Shown here: positions 24,335-35,224 of the stretch, piece by piece | Numbering within the stretch: the stretch's first letter is position 1 | Layout of the letters: each line of letters starts with the position of its first letter | Source: Ursus arctos | Taxonomy: Eukaryota > Chordata > Mammalia > Carnivora > Ursidae | Assembly: GCF_023065955.2 (NCBI RefSeq) | Contig: NW_026622852.1 | Location: 7,286,423 to 7,350,422, forward strand | DNA length: 64,000 bases | Reading direction: 5' to 3' | The notes under the pieces: generated by a model | What the model was told of the DNA's origin: nothing | The model's input: only the letters and a program-made list of their open reading frames with translations | The model's database searches: none | Translations under genes and position numbers: made by a program

Positions 24335-24455
24335 TCTTACCTCCCATTAACCTGTGAACTCCGAAGCCATGAAGTGGTGTTTGCTCATCATGGAATACCC
24401 TTCAGCCCCTAGGATAACACCTGACACATAGTAGTCTTTTGTTATGCATTTGCTG
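24335..24455 (+). mobile_element. L2 LINE 3' end
   Basis: The line acctgtgaactccgaagcca, followed further on by cagcccctaggataacacct and gacacatagtagtcttttgt, follows the L2 3'-terminal consensus in the sense orientation. Confidence 0.65.
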
Positions 24456-25155
24456 ACTTGAACTGCCTGACATGATTAAAATGAAACTAAATTAATAGGG
24501 TGTGGCATTCGGGGAAGGAGAACGTAAAAAAGAACAGCCTTTATCATTCTTGCTGCTCTAGTGGTTTCATGTTTTCACACTGATTAAAAAAAAAATCAAT
24601 GCTCAGATTTGTAGCAAAAGTGAGAAAATATTTTCATGATAGTAAAAATGACACCATTATTGGTGTTAATTAGAGAAAACTGGGAGGATTTCCAGTTTCT
24701 GATTTCTCTTGCTGCATAAAAACTTAAATCAACACTCCGAAACACCTCCTACCATCCCAACTTCATTTTTAATAAGCACCTTGGAATCAAATCATAACCT
24801 TGGCCTATCAGTCTACGCTCTGTCTACTCTCTGAGCTATACTTTCCCTAGATGGTTTAGATGGTCGATTTTTGCTGTGTTCACTGGAAGTCGGCCACCTG
24901 TAGTCACATAGAGCTATGTTTATTCAGCTTTCAGCAATAAATGAGAACAGGTACCAAAAGAACCATGGGAGTCTCAGTGCCAGGAAGTTTGAAGGGATAT
25001 CTTACAGTCTTTGTGCTCGTTCTGGGTGATTTCCAGCAAGTGTAGGGGAACGGATGTCAGTTTTAGGTTGGGTGGCATCAAGAAGCAGGGTCAGTTTGGT
25101 CTTTGGGTAGCTTGATAATTTCTTATTGAGGAGACCTGAAAGGAGGAATAGATTT
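24456..25155. other. Unassigned spacer upstream of the solo LTR
   Basis: No gene was seen. A weak SINE-like patch may exist at about 24780-24850, but I cannot support it. Confidence 0.35.
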
Positions 25156-25252
25156 GTGAAGTGCAGCAGCCTCTGGCCGAGGGCTTATGTTAAGGGTATA
25201 ATAGGAAAACATGCTTGTGACCTTGCGGGCTTTAGCGTAAACGTCAGAGCAC

Positions 25253-25331
25253 AGCAGTTGGGAACGCCCAGCTCGCCCAGTGGCCCAGAATGCCCGGCTT
25301 ACATAGCAGTTGGGAATACCCGGCTCGCTCA
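25253..25331 (+). repeat. Duplicated 27-bp motif in the LTR U3 region
   Basis: agcagttgggaacgcccagc (25253 onward) recurs as agcagttgggaatacccggc (25305 onward). The two 27-bp copies (25253-25279 and 25305-25331) are 52 bp apart and differ at four or five positions. Related gaacgcctggtctgc and gaacgctgcccc motifs follow to about 25402. Repeats in U3 often serve as enhancers; that role is inferred here. Confidence 0.75.
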
Positions 25332-25580
25332 GGGTGGAACGCTGCCCTCAGATAACGAGCGGCCAGGAACGCCTGGTCTGCTAAAGGGCAGAACGCTGCC
25401 CCAACCGAAACTTGATTGCTCTTGACAATAGCCCACGGGGTCCATAGAAACGTGTTTAAGAATAGGCCTCACTTGCTGAATGTTACATCATCTAATCCCG
25501 TGACCTTCCCAGTGATGTACTACTATTCACTAGGGTGTAATACGGATCATCCTCTTGATTGTCTTTGATTGTTTATTGCC

Positions 25581-25586
25581 AATAAA
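25581..25586 (+). promoter_or_regulatory. LTR polyadenylation signal AATAAA
   Basis: The hexamer is in the sense orientation within the LTR, at a position compatible with the R region. Confidence 0.7.
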
Positions 25587-25748
25587 TACACGAGGTTGCA
25601 GCTGTTCCAGGAGATCGCACTCTTGGAGGTGGCACGCCTTGCGGTCGTCCCCTGCACCTACGCTCTCTTTCGCAAGCTAACCTGTCTGTGACTCGTCCTT
25701 CTCCTGAATCAACACCGCAGCTCCACGGGCGGTGTCACGGCAGTGAAG

Positions 25749-26462
25749 GACACAGAAACAATAATCACTGAAGTTAGCCAGAGGAGGAGAATGGCTAGTT
25801 GTTATTGCTTTTGTTTTGGTTGCTTAGTGTGCTTGTCTCGGTCTTGTTCTGCCCTGGTTGCAGAGTGACATTTTTGGAGTTTTGTTTATAGTCTACAAAT
25901 GTTTATATGTTTAGTTGGAAACATGACAGGTAAATTGAATGCTTTTAGCTGCCACTTTCTAAGGTCATTTTTTTTTTGTATCTTACCAAAGATTACTATA
26001 ATTATTAGTAATTATTAAAAGATTTTTTTTACAATATTGGGGTAAGATTAGACAGGTGATGAAGAGTTTGTCCTGTGACTACTTCATCTAACAGAAATCC
26101 ACTCATTATTAAGGCACACTTGTTCTTTCTATGTCACATCTCCCTTTCAGTCCAGTTGGCCAGGAAAACTCTGGGCTTGCCATTTCTATGGCATAAGCAG
26201 AAGCAGCACTTTTGGTAACAGAAGTCTAGGGTGCAAACTGAAAATCTACTATCATCCTGGAAACTGTGTTTCAGGTAGGATTTCATAAGGATTCATCAGA
26301 CTGGAGTTCAATCTAGCTTTAATGGTTACTTGTATGCCACTGCACTGTATAATTTTTGGTTCAGTAAAGGCCTTATCTTATGTAAAAATAGGCTGAGATA
26401 GGTTGGTTTTTACCCAGAACTCAAAATATAAGAAATTGATACAGATCAGGAGAAAAGAGTTT
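25749..26462. other. Unassigned spacer
   Basis: No recognised gene or repeat. Confidence 0.4.
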
Positions 26463-26472
26463 TCATGTCAAA

Positions 26473-26664
26473 ACTTTTTTTTTTAAGATTTTATTTATTT
26501 ATTTGAGAGAGAGAGAGAGAATGAGCAGGAAAGGGGGTAGAGGGAAAGAGAGTAACAAACTCCCAGCTAAGCAGGGACCCTGACGTGGACTTGATCCTAG
26601 GACCTGGGTCATGACCTGAGCCGAAGGCAGATGCTTAACTGACCGAACCACCCAGATGCCCTCC
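26473..26664 (-). mobile_element. CAN-SINE, antisense
   Basis: Reversed poly-A and tail (ttaagattttatttatttat), a GA tract and a head ending near cacccagatgccc. The 10-bp target duplication tcatgtcaaa lies at 26463-26472 and 26665-26674. Confidence 0.94.
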
Positions 26665-26674
26665 TCATGTCAAA

Positions 26675-27819
26675 TCCGACTCATTGAGAACAAGATGTTG
26701 GATTCAGCAGCCAGTGCTAAATAATGGTGAACCAATGCCTGATTTAAATACCTGGGGATTGAAAGTGAACATGGGCTTTTGACCAAAAGATCTGAATCAC
26801 GCTTATTGGCCCTTAAGGAGTGTGTCTATGAAAGAAGGGATGGGGGCTATGATAGAGAATATGTGTGGGTCCAATATTATTAAAAACAACTAAACATAAA
26901 TGACATTTTCCATGGATATCAATGATGCTAGTTCAAGTAATACACAGACACTGTCTTAAATCCTAAAGATAATAAAAAAAATTCCAAGAGAAATAGAGGG
27001 CATCTACAATACCTAGTAGCAAACTAACTATTTAGGGCACTTTTTTTTACCTGAGAGAGGGGCTTACTTGGCATTTTGCTTTACATTTATCATCATTCCA
27101 CCAAACAACTAGGATAAAAGTCATGGTCTAACAAAGTCTTTGGTGCCTCTGATCAAGGGTTCTATTTTACCAGAAGGTAAGTTCACAAATGGGTTATGGA
27201 AATTTAGATTAAAGTGGAAGCTTCATGTATCATGTTACTTCCAGGTGATTAGTACGATACAGCAATGGAGTGGAGTGTTAAATACCCAGGTGAAGCAGAC
27301 ATATTTAATTGCACAGGCATCTTGCAAGGAATGGTTTCCTTCCTTAGAAAGAAAACTTTTTAATGACTCAAGTTTTTCTTCAAGAGGATTATGGTTGAAT
27401 AATTAAAAGGACGTAGAGTAAAGGCAATTTTAGCATAAATATTACAGCAAGTACAAAAATGTTAATAATATCAAAGTATTTCTTTTTTTCTAAAAATTTT
27501 ATTTTACATTCAATATCTTCAACGGCCTCTGGCCATGCATTTTTACATTCTTAAGCAGTGACAATTGCAGCAATTTCCATATACTTTCTGGCTGTCTAGA
27601 TGACTTAGAAGAGTATCCCTTGGATACTCACTCACCAAGGCAGCAAATAAAGCAGTAAATGTTGAGCACATTCATAGAATTGAGAATTAGCAAGAGAAAT
27701 AAGATTCACACAATAAAAAAAAAAGAGACAGGACCATTTGTTATCATCAGGAGGCACTTCCTGCAATATTTTAGGAGGACCTGAGCCTAAAAATCAGAAG
27801 GATGGGTATATAAATGAAG
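26675..27819. other. Unassigned stretch
   Basis: No gene recognised. The 88-aa frame at 27140-27406 has no family features and sits in AT-rich noncoding-like DNA. Confidence 0.35.
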
Positions 27820-27955
27820 ACTTGTTTTGGTTGCAAGTTATAGAAACTCACACTAAGATGAGGAAAAAGAAGAAATATATTGGTTTATGTGATTAATATG
27901 TCTGGAGAATGACCTTTAGGCACAGCTGGCTTAAAGGACCCAAATAATTTTTTTT
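27820..27955 (+). repeat. Possible old interspersed repeat, family unresolved
   Basis: ttttggttgcaagttataga through atttaggcacagctggct-like wording resembles the possible repeat at 15405-15840. It is cut off on the right by an antisense L1. Confidence 0.35.
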
Positions 27956-27956
27956 T

Positions 27957-28355
27957 AAGTTTATATTTAAATTTTAGTTAGTTACCATACAGCAATATTA
28001 GTTTCAAGTGTACAATTTAGTGATTCAACACTTGACTATAACACCTAGGCTTATTACAACAAGTACACTCCTTAATCCCCATCACCTATTTAACCCATCC
28101 CCCCACCCACCTTCCCTTTGGTAACCATGAGTTTGTTCTCTATAGTTAAGAGTCTGTTTCTTCGTCTGCTTCTCTCTCTCTTTTTCCCCTAGATTCATTT
28201 GTTTTGTTTCTTAAGTCCCACATATGAATGAAATCATATCGTATTTGTCTTTCTTTGACTGACTTAAATCACTTGGCATAATGCTCTCTAGCTCCAGCCA
28301 TGATGTCATTGCAAATGACAATGTTTCTTTCTTTTCTTTTTTATGGCTGAGCAAT

Positions 28356-28425
<70 letters not shown>

Positions 28426-28748
28426 TACACACACACACCACTTCTTCTTTATCCATTCCTCAGTCGATGGACATATGGGCTGTTTGCATAATTTGACTGT
28501 TGTAGGTAATGCTGCTATAAAGCTACTTTGTAGGGCAATTGCCGGATCACAGGGTAGTTCTATTTTTAACTTTTTGAAGAACCTCCATACTGTTTCCAAG
28601 AGTGGCTGTACCAGTTTGCATCCCCACCAATAGGGCAGGAGGGCTCCTCTTTCCCCACATCTTTGCCAACACCTGTTGTTTCTTGTGTTGTTGATTTTAG
28701 CCATTCTGACAAGTGTGAGGTGATATCTCATTGTAGTTTTGATTTGTG
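27957..28748 (-). mobile_element. Carnivoran L1 3' region, antisense, with internal TA/CA microsatellite
   Basis: It begins with a T run, then the reversed L1 3' UTR (ttagttagttaccatacagc) and reversed ORF2 C-terminal code. Minus-strand translation near 28500-28750 gives RYHLTLVRMAKINNTRNNRC and [15 protein letters not shown], homologous to the L1 at about 21117-21246. A (TA)n(CA)n tract at 28358-28440 replaces the expected text. Confidence 0.88.
28358..28440. repeat. Compound (TA)n(CA)n microsatellite
   Basis: About 30 AT dinucleotides are followed by acatatatacacacacacac. Confidence 0.96.
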
Positions 28749-28814
28749 TTTGGAAAAATAGGACCCAAACACTTTTCAATCTCAGTTTCTCTCTAAATCT
28801 TCTTCTTCATCTTT

Positions 28815-29001
28815 CTTTTTTTAATTTGAGAATAGTTGAAACATAATGTTACATTAGTTTCAGGTATACAACATAGTAATTCAACAACTTTATTAGTGAT
28901 TACGCTATGCTCACAAGTGTAATTCATACAACTTAACACCAAAAAAAAATCTGATTAAAAAATCTGATTAAAAAATGGGCATAGGACCTGAATAGACATT
29001 T
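28815..29001. mobile_element. L1 fragments in opposite orientations (possible inverted insertion)
   Basis: From about 28815 to 28940 the plus strand reads as a reversed L1 3' end (aacataatgttacattagtt, caggtatacaacatagtaat). From about 28948 to 29001 it reads as sense ORF2 (aaaaatgggcataggacctg, aatagacattt). A 14-bp unit atctgattaaaaaa is duplicated in tandem at about 28950-28977. The arrangement fits an insertion whose 5' part was inverted. Confidence 0.6.
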
Positions 29002-29027
29002 GTTGTTGTTGTTTGTTTGTTTGTTTT
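29002..29027. repeat. (TTG)n / (TTTG)n simple repeat
   Basis: Short gttgttgttgtttgtttgtt run next to the L1 fragment. Confidence 0.8.
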
Positions 29028-29089
29028 TTCTATATCTTTTTCTCTGCCTTTCTTTGGCTCTGCTTTTCTCAGTATTGACTTTAACCTCA

Positions 29090-29575
29090 GGCAGTTTCAC
29101 TAGTCACAGAGATCCATATAGTCTTTAGCAGACCAAGGTCTCTTCCCTCCAGTTTAGCAATGAAGTATAAGCTCTTGGTGTCCTGTCTATATTCCCTTGG
29201 TACTCATAGTTCCCACCCGTGCCGGTGGCTTCCTATCCCAAGCATCTGCAATCTGTCTGCCTAGGGGCTTTCTGTGGCTGTTGGAATAAGAGGAAGCTGG
29301 AAGAGTGAAGGATTTAATGCCTCCTGGAACAGCCCTCAGCTTTGAGGTATGTTCTTCACCATCGTCCAGAAATTCCCCATGAGACTGAACCCCAGTTTCC
29401 CAAAGCAGTAATCACCTCATTAGCATACTCTCAACTGTTTTCTTGTCCTTCCCTGCACACTTTCCTCTTCCCATAGCAGTGCTTCTTTGGATCAATTCTC
29501 AAATAAACTACTTGTCCTCAAATCCTTGCCCAAGAGACTGCTGCTATGGGAATCCAACCTAACACAAGCAGCTAC
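29090..29575 (+). repeat. Probable ancient LTR or similar interspersed repeat, family unresolved
   Basis: The end (ctcaaataaactacttgtcc, tcaaatccttgcccaagaga, gggaatccaacctaacacaa) is wording I recognise as a recurring 3' end of an old mammalian repeat, and it carries an AATAAA signal. I could not assign a name. Confidence 0.4.
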
Positions 29576-30403
29576 AAAAGAAGATAGTTTTTTTTCTCTA
29601 GATACTAGAGAAAATTATTAAGAAAAATATTAAGTCTTAGGTACTCTGAGGGCCAGGTTCAAGTCATGCCCTCTCTTTTGCTAAGAAGAATCAAGATGTA
29701 TATTTCCTATATAAATGAATATGTCTATTATACAAGGAGTAATACATGTGGGGCTGGCAAAATGTGATATTTCCACATGAATTTGGGATATTTCATAAGT
29801 GAAAAATAATTGTATAAGGCAGAGAATAAGGAACATTTATTTCTGGCTTCCAAGGGACATCACCAAATTACTATTTAACTACTCACAACCTCCACAATTG
29901 TTTAGAGTAACATTCTGATTTCTAAATAATTCTAAATTCTAGAATAACACTCTGAAATCTAAATAATTCTAAGTAATCCAGTAACAATTATAATCTATTT
30001 TTAGGCTATTAATTTGATGTAGATATCCTGATATTTAATTAAGTACCTTTGGAAAGTGAACTAATGAGTTTATAGATCATAAGAAATAAAGTTTTATTTA
30101 TTATTATTGGTTTTAAAAACAATAAATTTGTGGGACTTTAATGAAAATCAGAAACAATGAAAAGGATACTAATAAATTGGATATATAGACTCAGGCAGAT
30201 TTTTCTGGTAGATAAGTGAACAAGCTACACTTAAGCAATTTTTTTTTATATCAACTCTAATGGAAAGCACTAGAAGTATTCTACATGTATTATGACCCCC
30301 AATGGAAACACAGAAACACACTAGGATTGTTTTCTTCCTCTTTCTTTCTTTTAATTTTTTTTAAATTTAAGTCAAACCTATACACTCTGAGGTTTATCTC
30401 AAT
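29576..30403. other. Unassigned AT-rich stretch with one local duplication
   Basis: The only structure seen is an imperfect duplication (gtaacattctgatttctaaa near 29908 and ataacactctgaaatctaaa near 29943, each followed by taattctaa). Confidence 0.4.
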
Positions 30404-30422
30404 TGAAATGCCATTAAATCTT

Positions 30423-30621
30423 TTTTTTTTTAAAGATTTTATTTATTTGACAGAGAGAGAGAGAGAGACAGCAAGAGAGGGAATACAAGCAAGAGGACTG
30501 GGAGAGGGAGAAGCAGTCTTCCTGCTGAGCAGGGAGGTGACATGGGGCTTGATCCTAGGACCCTGGGATCATGACCTGAGCCGAAGGCAATTGCTTAACG
30601 AATGAACCACCCAGGTACCCC
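30423..30621 (-). mobile_element. CAN-SINE, antisense
   Basis: T run and aaagattttatttatttgac, a GA tract, a middle with gaagcagtcttcctgctgag, and a head ending cacccaggtacccc. The perfect 19-bp target duplication tgaaatgccattaaatctt is at 30404-30422 and 30622-30640. Confidence 0.96.
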
Positions 30622-30640
30622 TGAAATGCCATTAAATCTT

Positions 30641-31164
30641 GGTATGAGACCCATCCATAGGGTTCATTCTGAAGTCAGACCCAGGAGTACAAGGACAGAA
30701 TTACCAGGATTACTTGTACACTGAAGGTTATACTTGATGACTGGAAGGGATGGATAGTGAGTAAGATAACTTTTCTAGGACATATATATGGTGTATCAGA
30801 AATAAGCTACACAGTATGGAAATCAAATGGGGGAGGCAGGGCATGTAAAATGACCATGGTGGATAATAAGCACTATCATCTGAACCAGAAATTCTTTCTT
30901 AATTAATATCACAATACATTTGCTAGCTAATGAAGAGAAGCCACCAGTCATTGGATATCACTGGGAGTAACTGAGTAAATTTAAGTTCAGCTCTCAAAGC
31001 TTAGAAATTATTTGGTTAAAGAATTCATGGGAAGATACAGGCAATGCAATGCATATTCAGCACTAGAATAAGGAATTGACTTTTCTGCCACTAACTGTAC
31101 TAACTGGAAGGAATTATTTCAGCTCACCAGGGTAGATATGTGAAGAAGTTCTGTGTCAAAAAAT
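30641..31164. other. Unassigned spacer
   Basis: No gene or repeat recognised. Confidence 0.4.
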
Positions 31165-31174
31165 GTGACATGTG

Positions 31175-31388
31175 GGGCACCTGCATGGCTCAGTTGGTTA
31201 AGCATCCTCTTGATTTCAGTTCAGGTCATGATCTCAGGGTTGTGAGATAGAGTCCCATGTCAGGCTCCATGCTGGGTGTGGAGCCTGCTTAAGATTCTCT
31301 CCCTCCCTCCCCTCTGCTCCTCCTCCCCCTCTCCCCACCGTGCTCCCAGTTCACTCTCTCTCTCTCTCAAAAAACAAAAACAAAAAAG
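31175..31388 (+). mobile_element. CAN-SINE, sense, older subfamily
   Basis: Head gggcacctgcatggctcagt, tRNA-like gttaagcatcctcttgattt, ggctccatgctgggtgtgga and a CT-rich tract ending in an A-rich tail. The target duplication is gtgacatgt / gttacatgt at about 31165-31174 and 31389-31398. The middle wording differs from the bear-like copies and resembles the general carnivoran type. Confidence 0.92.
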
Positions 31389-31398
31389 GTTACATGTG

Positions 31399-32229
31399 CT
31401 TCACATTTACAATTTCATGGCTTCTCAGGCACAGGCTACCGACCAGAGTACAGATTCAGCAGAGCTAAAGAGATATCATTATCCAACTTAAAATACAAAA
31501 CAAACAACATAAACAAAACTGCCTCAGTTTTAGGAGGAAAAGTATAATCCACTTGGATACCACAGGTTGCCTGGTAGCCCTCTGATTAAATGTTCCTAAA
31601 AGGGGAAATGCACAGTAATCTTACAATAATGAAAGAAAATGGAAATTATGCAGAAGGTAGTGCATTAGATTTGCTTTTCTTACTTTAATTTCTCTAGGCT
31701 CATAGGGAACATTTTCATGGCCCTGAGTATACCCTCGCTACTTCAATTTCTGAATCATTTAATGTTTTAGCATCATTTAGGGGGGAGAGACTGTTAACTT
31801 TGAGCTTGACAGTTTTGGGTAGTAAAGATATCAAAAATTGGGAATATTTTATATTTAAGAAGGATTAACAACACTTTACAGAATTAAAACAGAAGTTTTA
31901 AAAAACCTAAGAGATAAGTAAGTGTCCTCCCATACACCTGCAGGAAGAGGATCAGATAGAAATCCAGGACAAGAAGTGGCCAAAAAGTGGTTTTGAGGAA
32001 TTTCGGGTTCTTTGTTAACCTTCCAAATGTATTCTAGGTTATCACTTGAGTGGACCTAAAGACTACTAAAAAAGATGAGAACAACAAGCCAAAGAATGAG
32101 AAAAAAAAGAATGACAAAGAATGTTAGCTGTATAGAGAAGCACACTTATCTTCACTTCCTGAAAAGGCTCGGAGAAACCCAGCCACAACGCCTGTTTGAT
32201 TGAAAATGCCCTAGAAAGAAAATACCCAA
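31399..32229. other. Unassigned spacer
   Basis: No recognised gene or repeat. Confidence 0.4.
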
Positions 32230-32345
32230 GGTGTGACCTTGAGCAAGTAATATCTCCTAGCTGGTCTTCATCTATAAAATCAGGGAGTTGGATAAGGAGG
32301 TCTAAAAAGTTCTTTTCAGCTGTAATATTTTCTAACTGTGTGGCC
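32230..32345 (+). mobile_element. MIR-family SINE
   Basis: ggtgtgaccttgagcaagta, cttcatctataaaatcaggg and agttcttttcagctgtaata follow the MIR core and 3' half in sense orientation. Confidence 0.75.
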
Positions 32346-33442
32346 TTCCATGAACAGAATTCCTTTTTTTTTCTTTTTGATAGTCTACAGGGAATATATT
32401 TCATGAAGCTATTCAGTCTAATGAATCACTTGCTGTAAACCATTTTGGGAAAATGTGGTTGATACTCTGTGCCCTCTGAAGAAATGAAGAGTACCTTAGC
32501 TTTGCTTTAGGGTGTTTTTAAAGGAGAGTAGATCTGAATTTGATCATACATGACACCACTATGCTGTGTAATGTGTCCTAGCCTCCCCTCCAACAATGCT
32601 GAATTTCAGAAAAAGCTAGAAAGGAAGAGACTTTTCCAGGTGTTCAAAGTAGTAAATAAAACTGAGATTCATAAAGTCAGTATTTTCTTTGAGGTTGGCA
32701 CTAAAGTGAAGCTTGAAACAATTGAATCACCTCTCTATGTCAGTGATTTTTTCACATACAAAATGTGATGTTTGGGCCCATATCTACTTCTATGTTTCAG
32801 ACATGTTAAGGAGACTGTAAAGACATTCTGTGAAAGGCCTTGAGCTACAGCAAAACAGAGGTACACAGACATAATGCTGTTTGTAATCATCATTATGCTG
32901 CTATTTAGTTTTGCTGAGTGACTCCATTTGACTCATCAACTCAATATTCCAGCAGTAAAAACAAATGTATTTCCTTGGAAATGCATTTTATGTGTCTTTA
33001 GAGAAGGCAATATAGCCCGTTGGACAACATTTTCAGAAGGTGCAATTTCACGTGATTCTCATGTTTTTTAAGTTGAAAAGCTATTTAAAGTTATGTTTTC
33101 TAATTTTCTTTATTTCTGACATTCAAAACCTCATTTCAATTAAATCTTATTACACAGAACTAAGCATACTTTCACCTGCAGGTTTCGACAAGGGTGATAA
33201 GAGGGGAAAAGAAAAATGATGATCAGTAAAAATTGTGCCTCAGTTCAAATATCAACTCTTAACACATTGTCAGTTACCAAATAGGAAATACTGCTGAGGT
33301 TATTTCTCCTTCAGAATTAAATCATGCAACTTAATTTTTTGTCTTACAGGAAATTTTGAAAATCAAAACTTATATTTCATTTTACTTTATATCCAGAACA
33401 TTCGACTGAAGCTTAAATGTTGTGGCTATGTATGAAATCTGT
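32346..33442. other. Unassigned stretch
   Basis: No gene recognised. Short frames here (for example 32550-32768) have no family features. Confidence 0.35.
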
Positions 33443-33700
33443 CGGCAATAATAATAGCAGCTTATTTGCCCTTATTTTAATAGAGTGCTTCCTATTATTG
33501 GACAGGCACTTGCATTAACTACTTTAATTTAAAAAAAAAACCCTCTCAAGTCAGTACTACTGTTAATTCATTTTAAATTTTGGGAAATTAAGTCACAGAA
33601 AGGTTGAGGAGGAAATAATTTGAACCTTACAGCTACTGAAGACACAACTGAAATTTGAATTAGGCAGTCTAGCTCCAGAGTCCACCCACTTAGTACAATT
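33443..33700 (-). mobile_element. MIR SINE, antisense, nearly complete
   Basis: Reversed MIR from the 3' end (gagtgcttcctattattgga, caggcacttgcattaactac) through the core (gaaattaagtcacagaaagg) to the head (gcagtctagctccagagtcc). Confidence 0.85.
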
Positions 33701-33849
33701 CTACATAGGGTCCCTACCCCAAGGGATTCTACTGATGTTGTGGGGCTCTGTTACTGGATATAAGCAGCGAGTTTATCACCGTGATCATCTACTATGATAC
33801 GTTAACATAAAATGTCACATAGCTCTGAATTAGGTGGGGAATTGGAAAA

Positions 33850-33970
33850 CAAAAATTGGTTGAGATCTAGAAGACACAATTTTAGTTGTGGCACTTCTTT
33901 TGACTTAATGTTTGATCTTTGAACAAGTCACTTAATCTCCTTAGGCTACAAGTCCTCATGGATAAATAAA
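33850..33970 (+). mobile_element. MIR SINE fragment
   Basis: gtttgatctttgaacaagtc and acttaatctccttaggctac match the central MIR region in sense orientation. Confidence 0.75.
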
Positions 33971-34394
33971 TAAGTAAGTACGTAAAACTGCTGGGATATG
34001 GGATTTGATAAAGCTTTTCCCAAAATGATTAAATGAAGATTCTATAAAGTGCTTAACTTGTCTAAAAATAACAGATGTGACCTTATCCAGTTTTGTAGGG
34101 AAATAAGTTCCATTGCTATAAAAATATTTTCTAAATGTACATTGTATATTCCATTGACTTGATTTGGATTTTTGATGAAGACCAGGTTTATTCTTACGAA
34201 AAAAACAAACAAAGCAAGACATCAAGATATCCATCATTAAGAGGACATACGTAAGCAATAATAAAAAAGCAATGGGTCATGTGTTCATACTTCGAACTCA
34301 ATATATTTTTCATTGAAAAGAAGAAAAACACCTTTCTAGGGAAGAATGGAAAATGTTACAATGATGTAATAAACTCTGATAATATAACTTAATC
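33971..34394. other. Unassigned spacer
   Basis: No recognised gene or repeat. Confidence 0.4.
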
Positions 34395-34405
34395 AAGACA
34401 AAGAA

Positions 34406-34468
34406 TCGGAAACCGGGGATGTACTGTATGGTGACTAACATAATATAATAAAAAATCATTAAAAAAAA
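34406..34468 (+). mobile_element. Very short L1 insertion (about 60 bp of 3' end) with target duplication
   Basis: Only the last ~55 bases of the carnivoran L1 3' end and a poly-A are present (tcggaaaccggggatgtact through aataaaaaatcatt). The flanking 11-bp duplication aagacaaagaa lies at 34395-34405 and 34469-34479. The sequence equals the end of the insertion at 7690-7825. Confidence 0.93.
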
Positions 34469-34479
34469 AAGACAAAGAA

Positions 34480-35224
34480 AGAAGCTTTTTCCTAACTTAC
34501 TAAAGCGAAAATCACTTGGAAGAGACACATAAGTATATTTACTTAATTAATTGGCTTGGCTACATAGCATGCTTCAATCTCAAAGTGGTAGGCATGGCCA
34601 TAGCAGAAGGTGAAAATTACTAGAGGCTCTGATACTCTGGTCCATCACTGTTGAGAGAATAAGCACCAACTCACGAGTAGCAGCACAACGTAAGAATTAT
34701 TGGATATTAGATGTGTTATAAATATTCATGTTTTATATTTTTGTACTATTTTTAGTATTGGTAAATGAAACAAAGTGGGGGTACACAAGTGAACCAGATG
34801 ACAAAGAAAACATTCTTGCTGTAGTAAAATTTTTGGAAAGACAAGATCATACTCTCTAAAGTTGCTTAATGTCATCTGTTCCAATAGTGGTTATCAGGAA
34901 TAAGGAGGCATCATCCTCGGATCTATTGTATTCTGGTATATCTTCTTCTGTGACTAATTATTACCTCATTTGTCAGGAAAGGAAAGAGGTTAAGGGCGTC
35001 TCCAAGCATGCATTAGGCAATAGTCTTCAGTTTAGATAAATCACACTACTAAAGTTTATCAAGGCATCCAAGTTTTCCAGTGACACCAACATAGCTGTAT
35101 GACAAAGCCCTGGGATATACAATATTCAGAAAAGGGGCCTGAATGTTCTTATGTTCTCTGAGGCATAGCTGGCAAATGACACATTTAGAAAAAAAAATTC
35201 TTGTCTTCCTTTAAATCTTATATA
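34480..35224. other. Unassigned spacer
   Basis: No recognised gene or repeat. Confidence 0.4.

Larger units (their letters stand above)
25162..25742 (+). mobile_element. Solitary endogenous retrovirus LTR, probably class II (ERV2/ERVK-like)
   Basis: The element is 581 bp, begins TGCAG and ends CGGCA (TG...CA with near-complementary tips), and is bounded by a perfect 6-bp duplication gtgaag at 25156-25161 and 25743-25748. A 6-bp duplication is typical of class II (betaretrovirus-like) elements, so the class is an inference. It contains a polyadenylation signal AATAAA at 25581-25586, a U3-like part with repeated GGAACGCC-type motifs, and many CpGs, unlike the surrounding DNA. No gag, pol or env sequence lies on either side. 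It is therefore a solo LTR, left when recombination between two LTRs removed the provirus. The frame at 25126-25425 runs in from the flank and is a chance frame. Confidence 0.87.

Noticed and set aside
25126..25425. 99-codon open frame overlapping the solo LTR
   Set aside because: It begins in the flank without ATG context, crosses the LTR boundary and lies in U3. CpG-rich U3 simply lacks stops here.
27140..27406. 88-codon frame considered as a possible exon
   Set aside because: No family resemblance, and no clear exon boundaries could be supported by eye.
28357..28779. 140-codon minus-strand frame with Tyr/Ile repeats
   Set aside because: It is antisense L1 ORF2 text running into a TA/CA microsatellite, not a gene.
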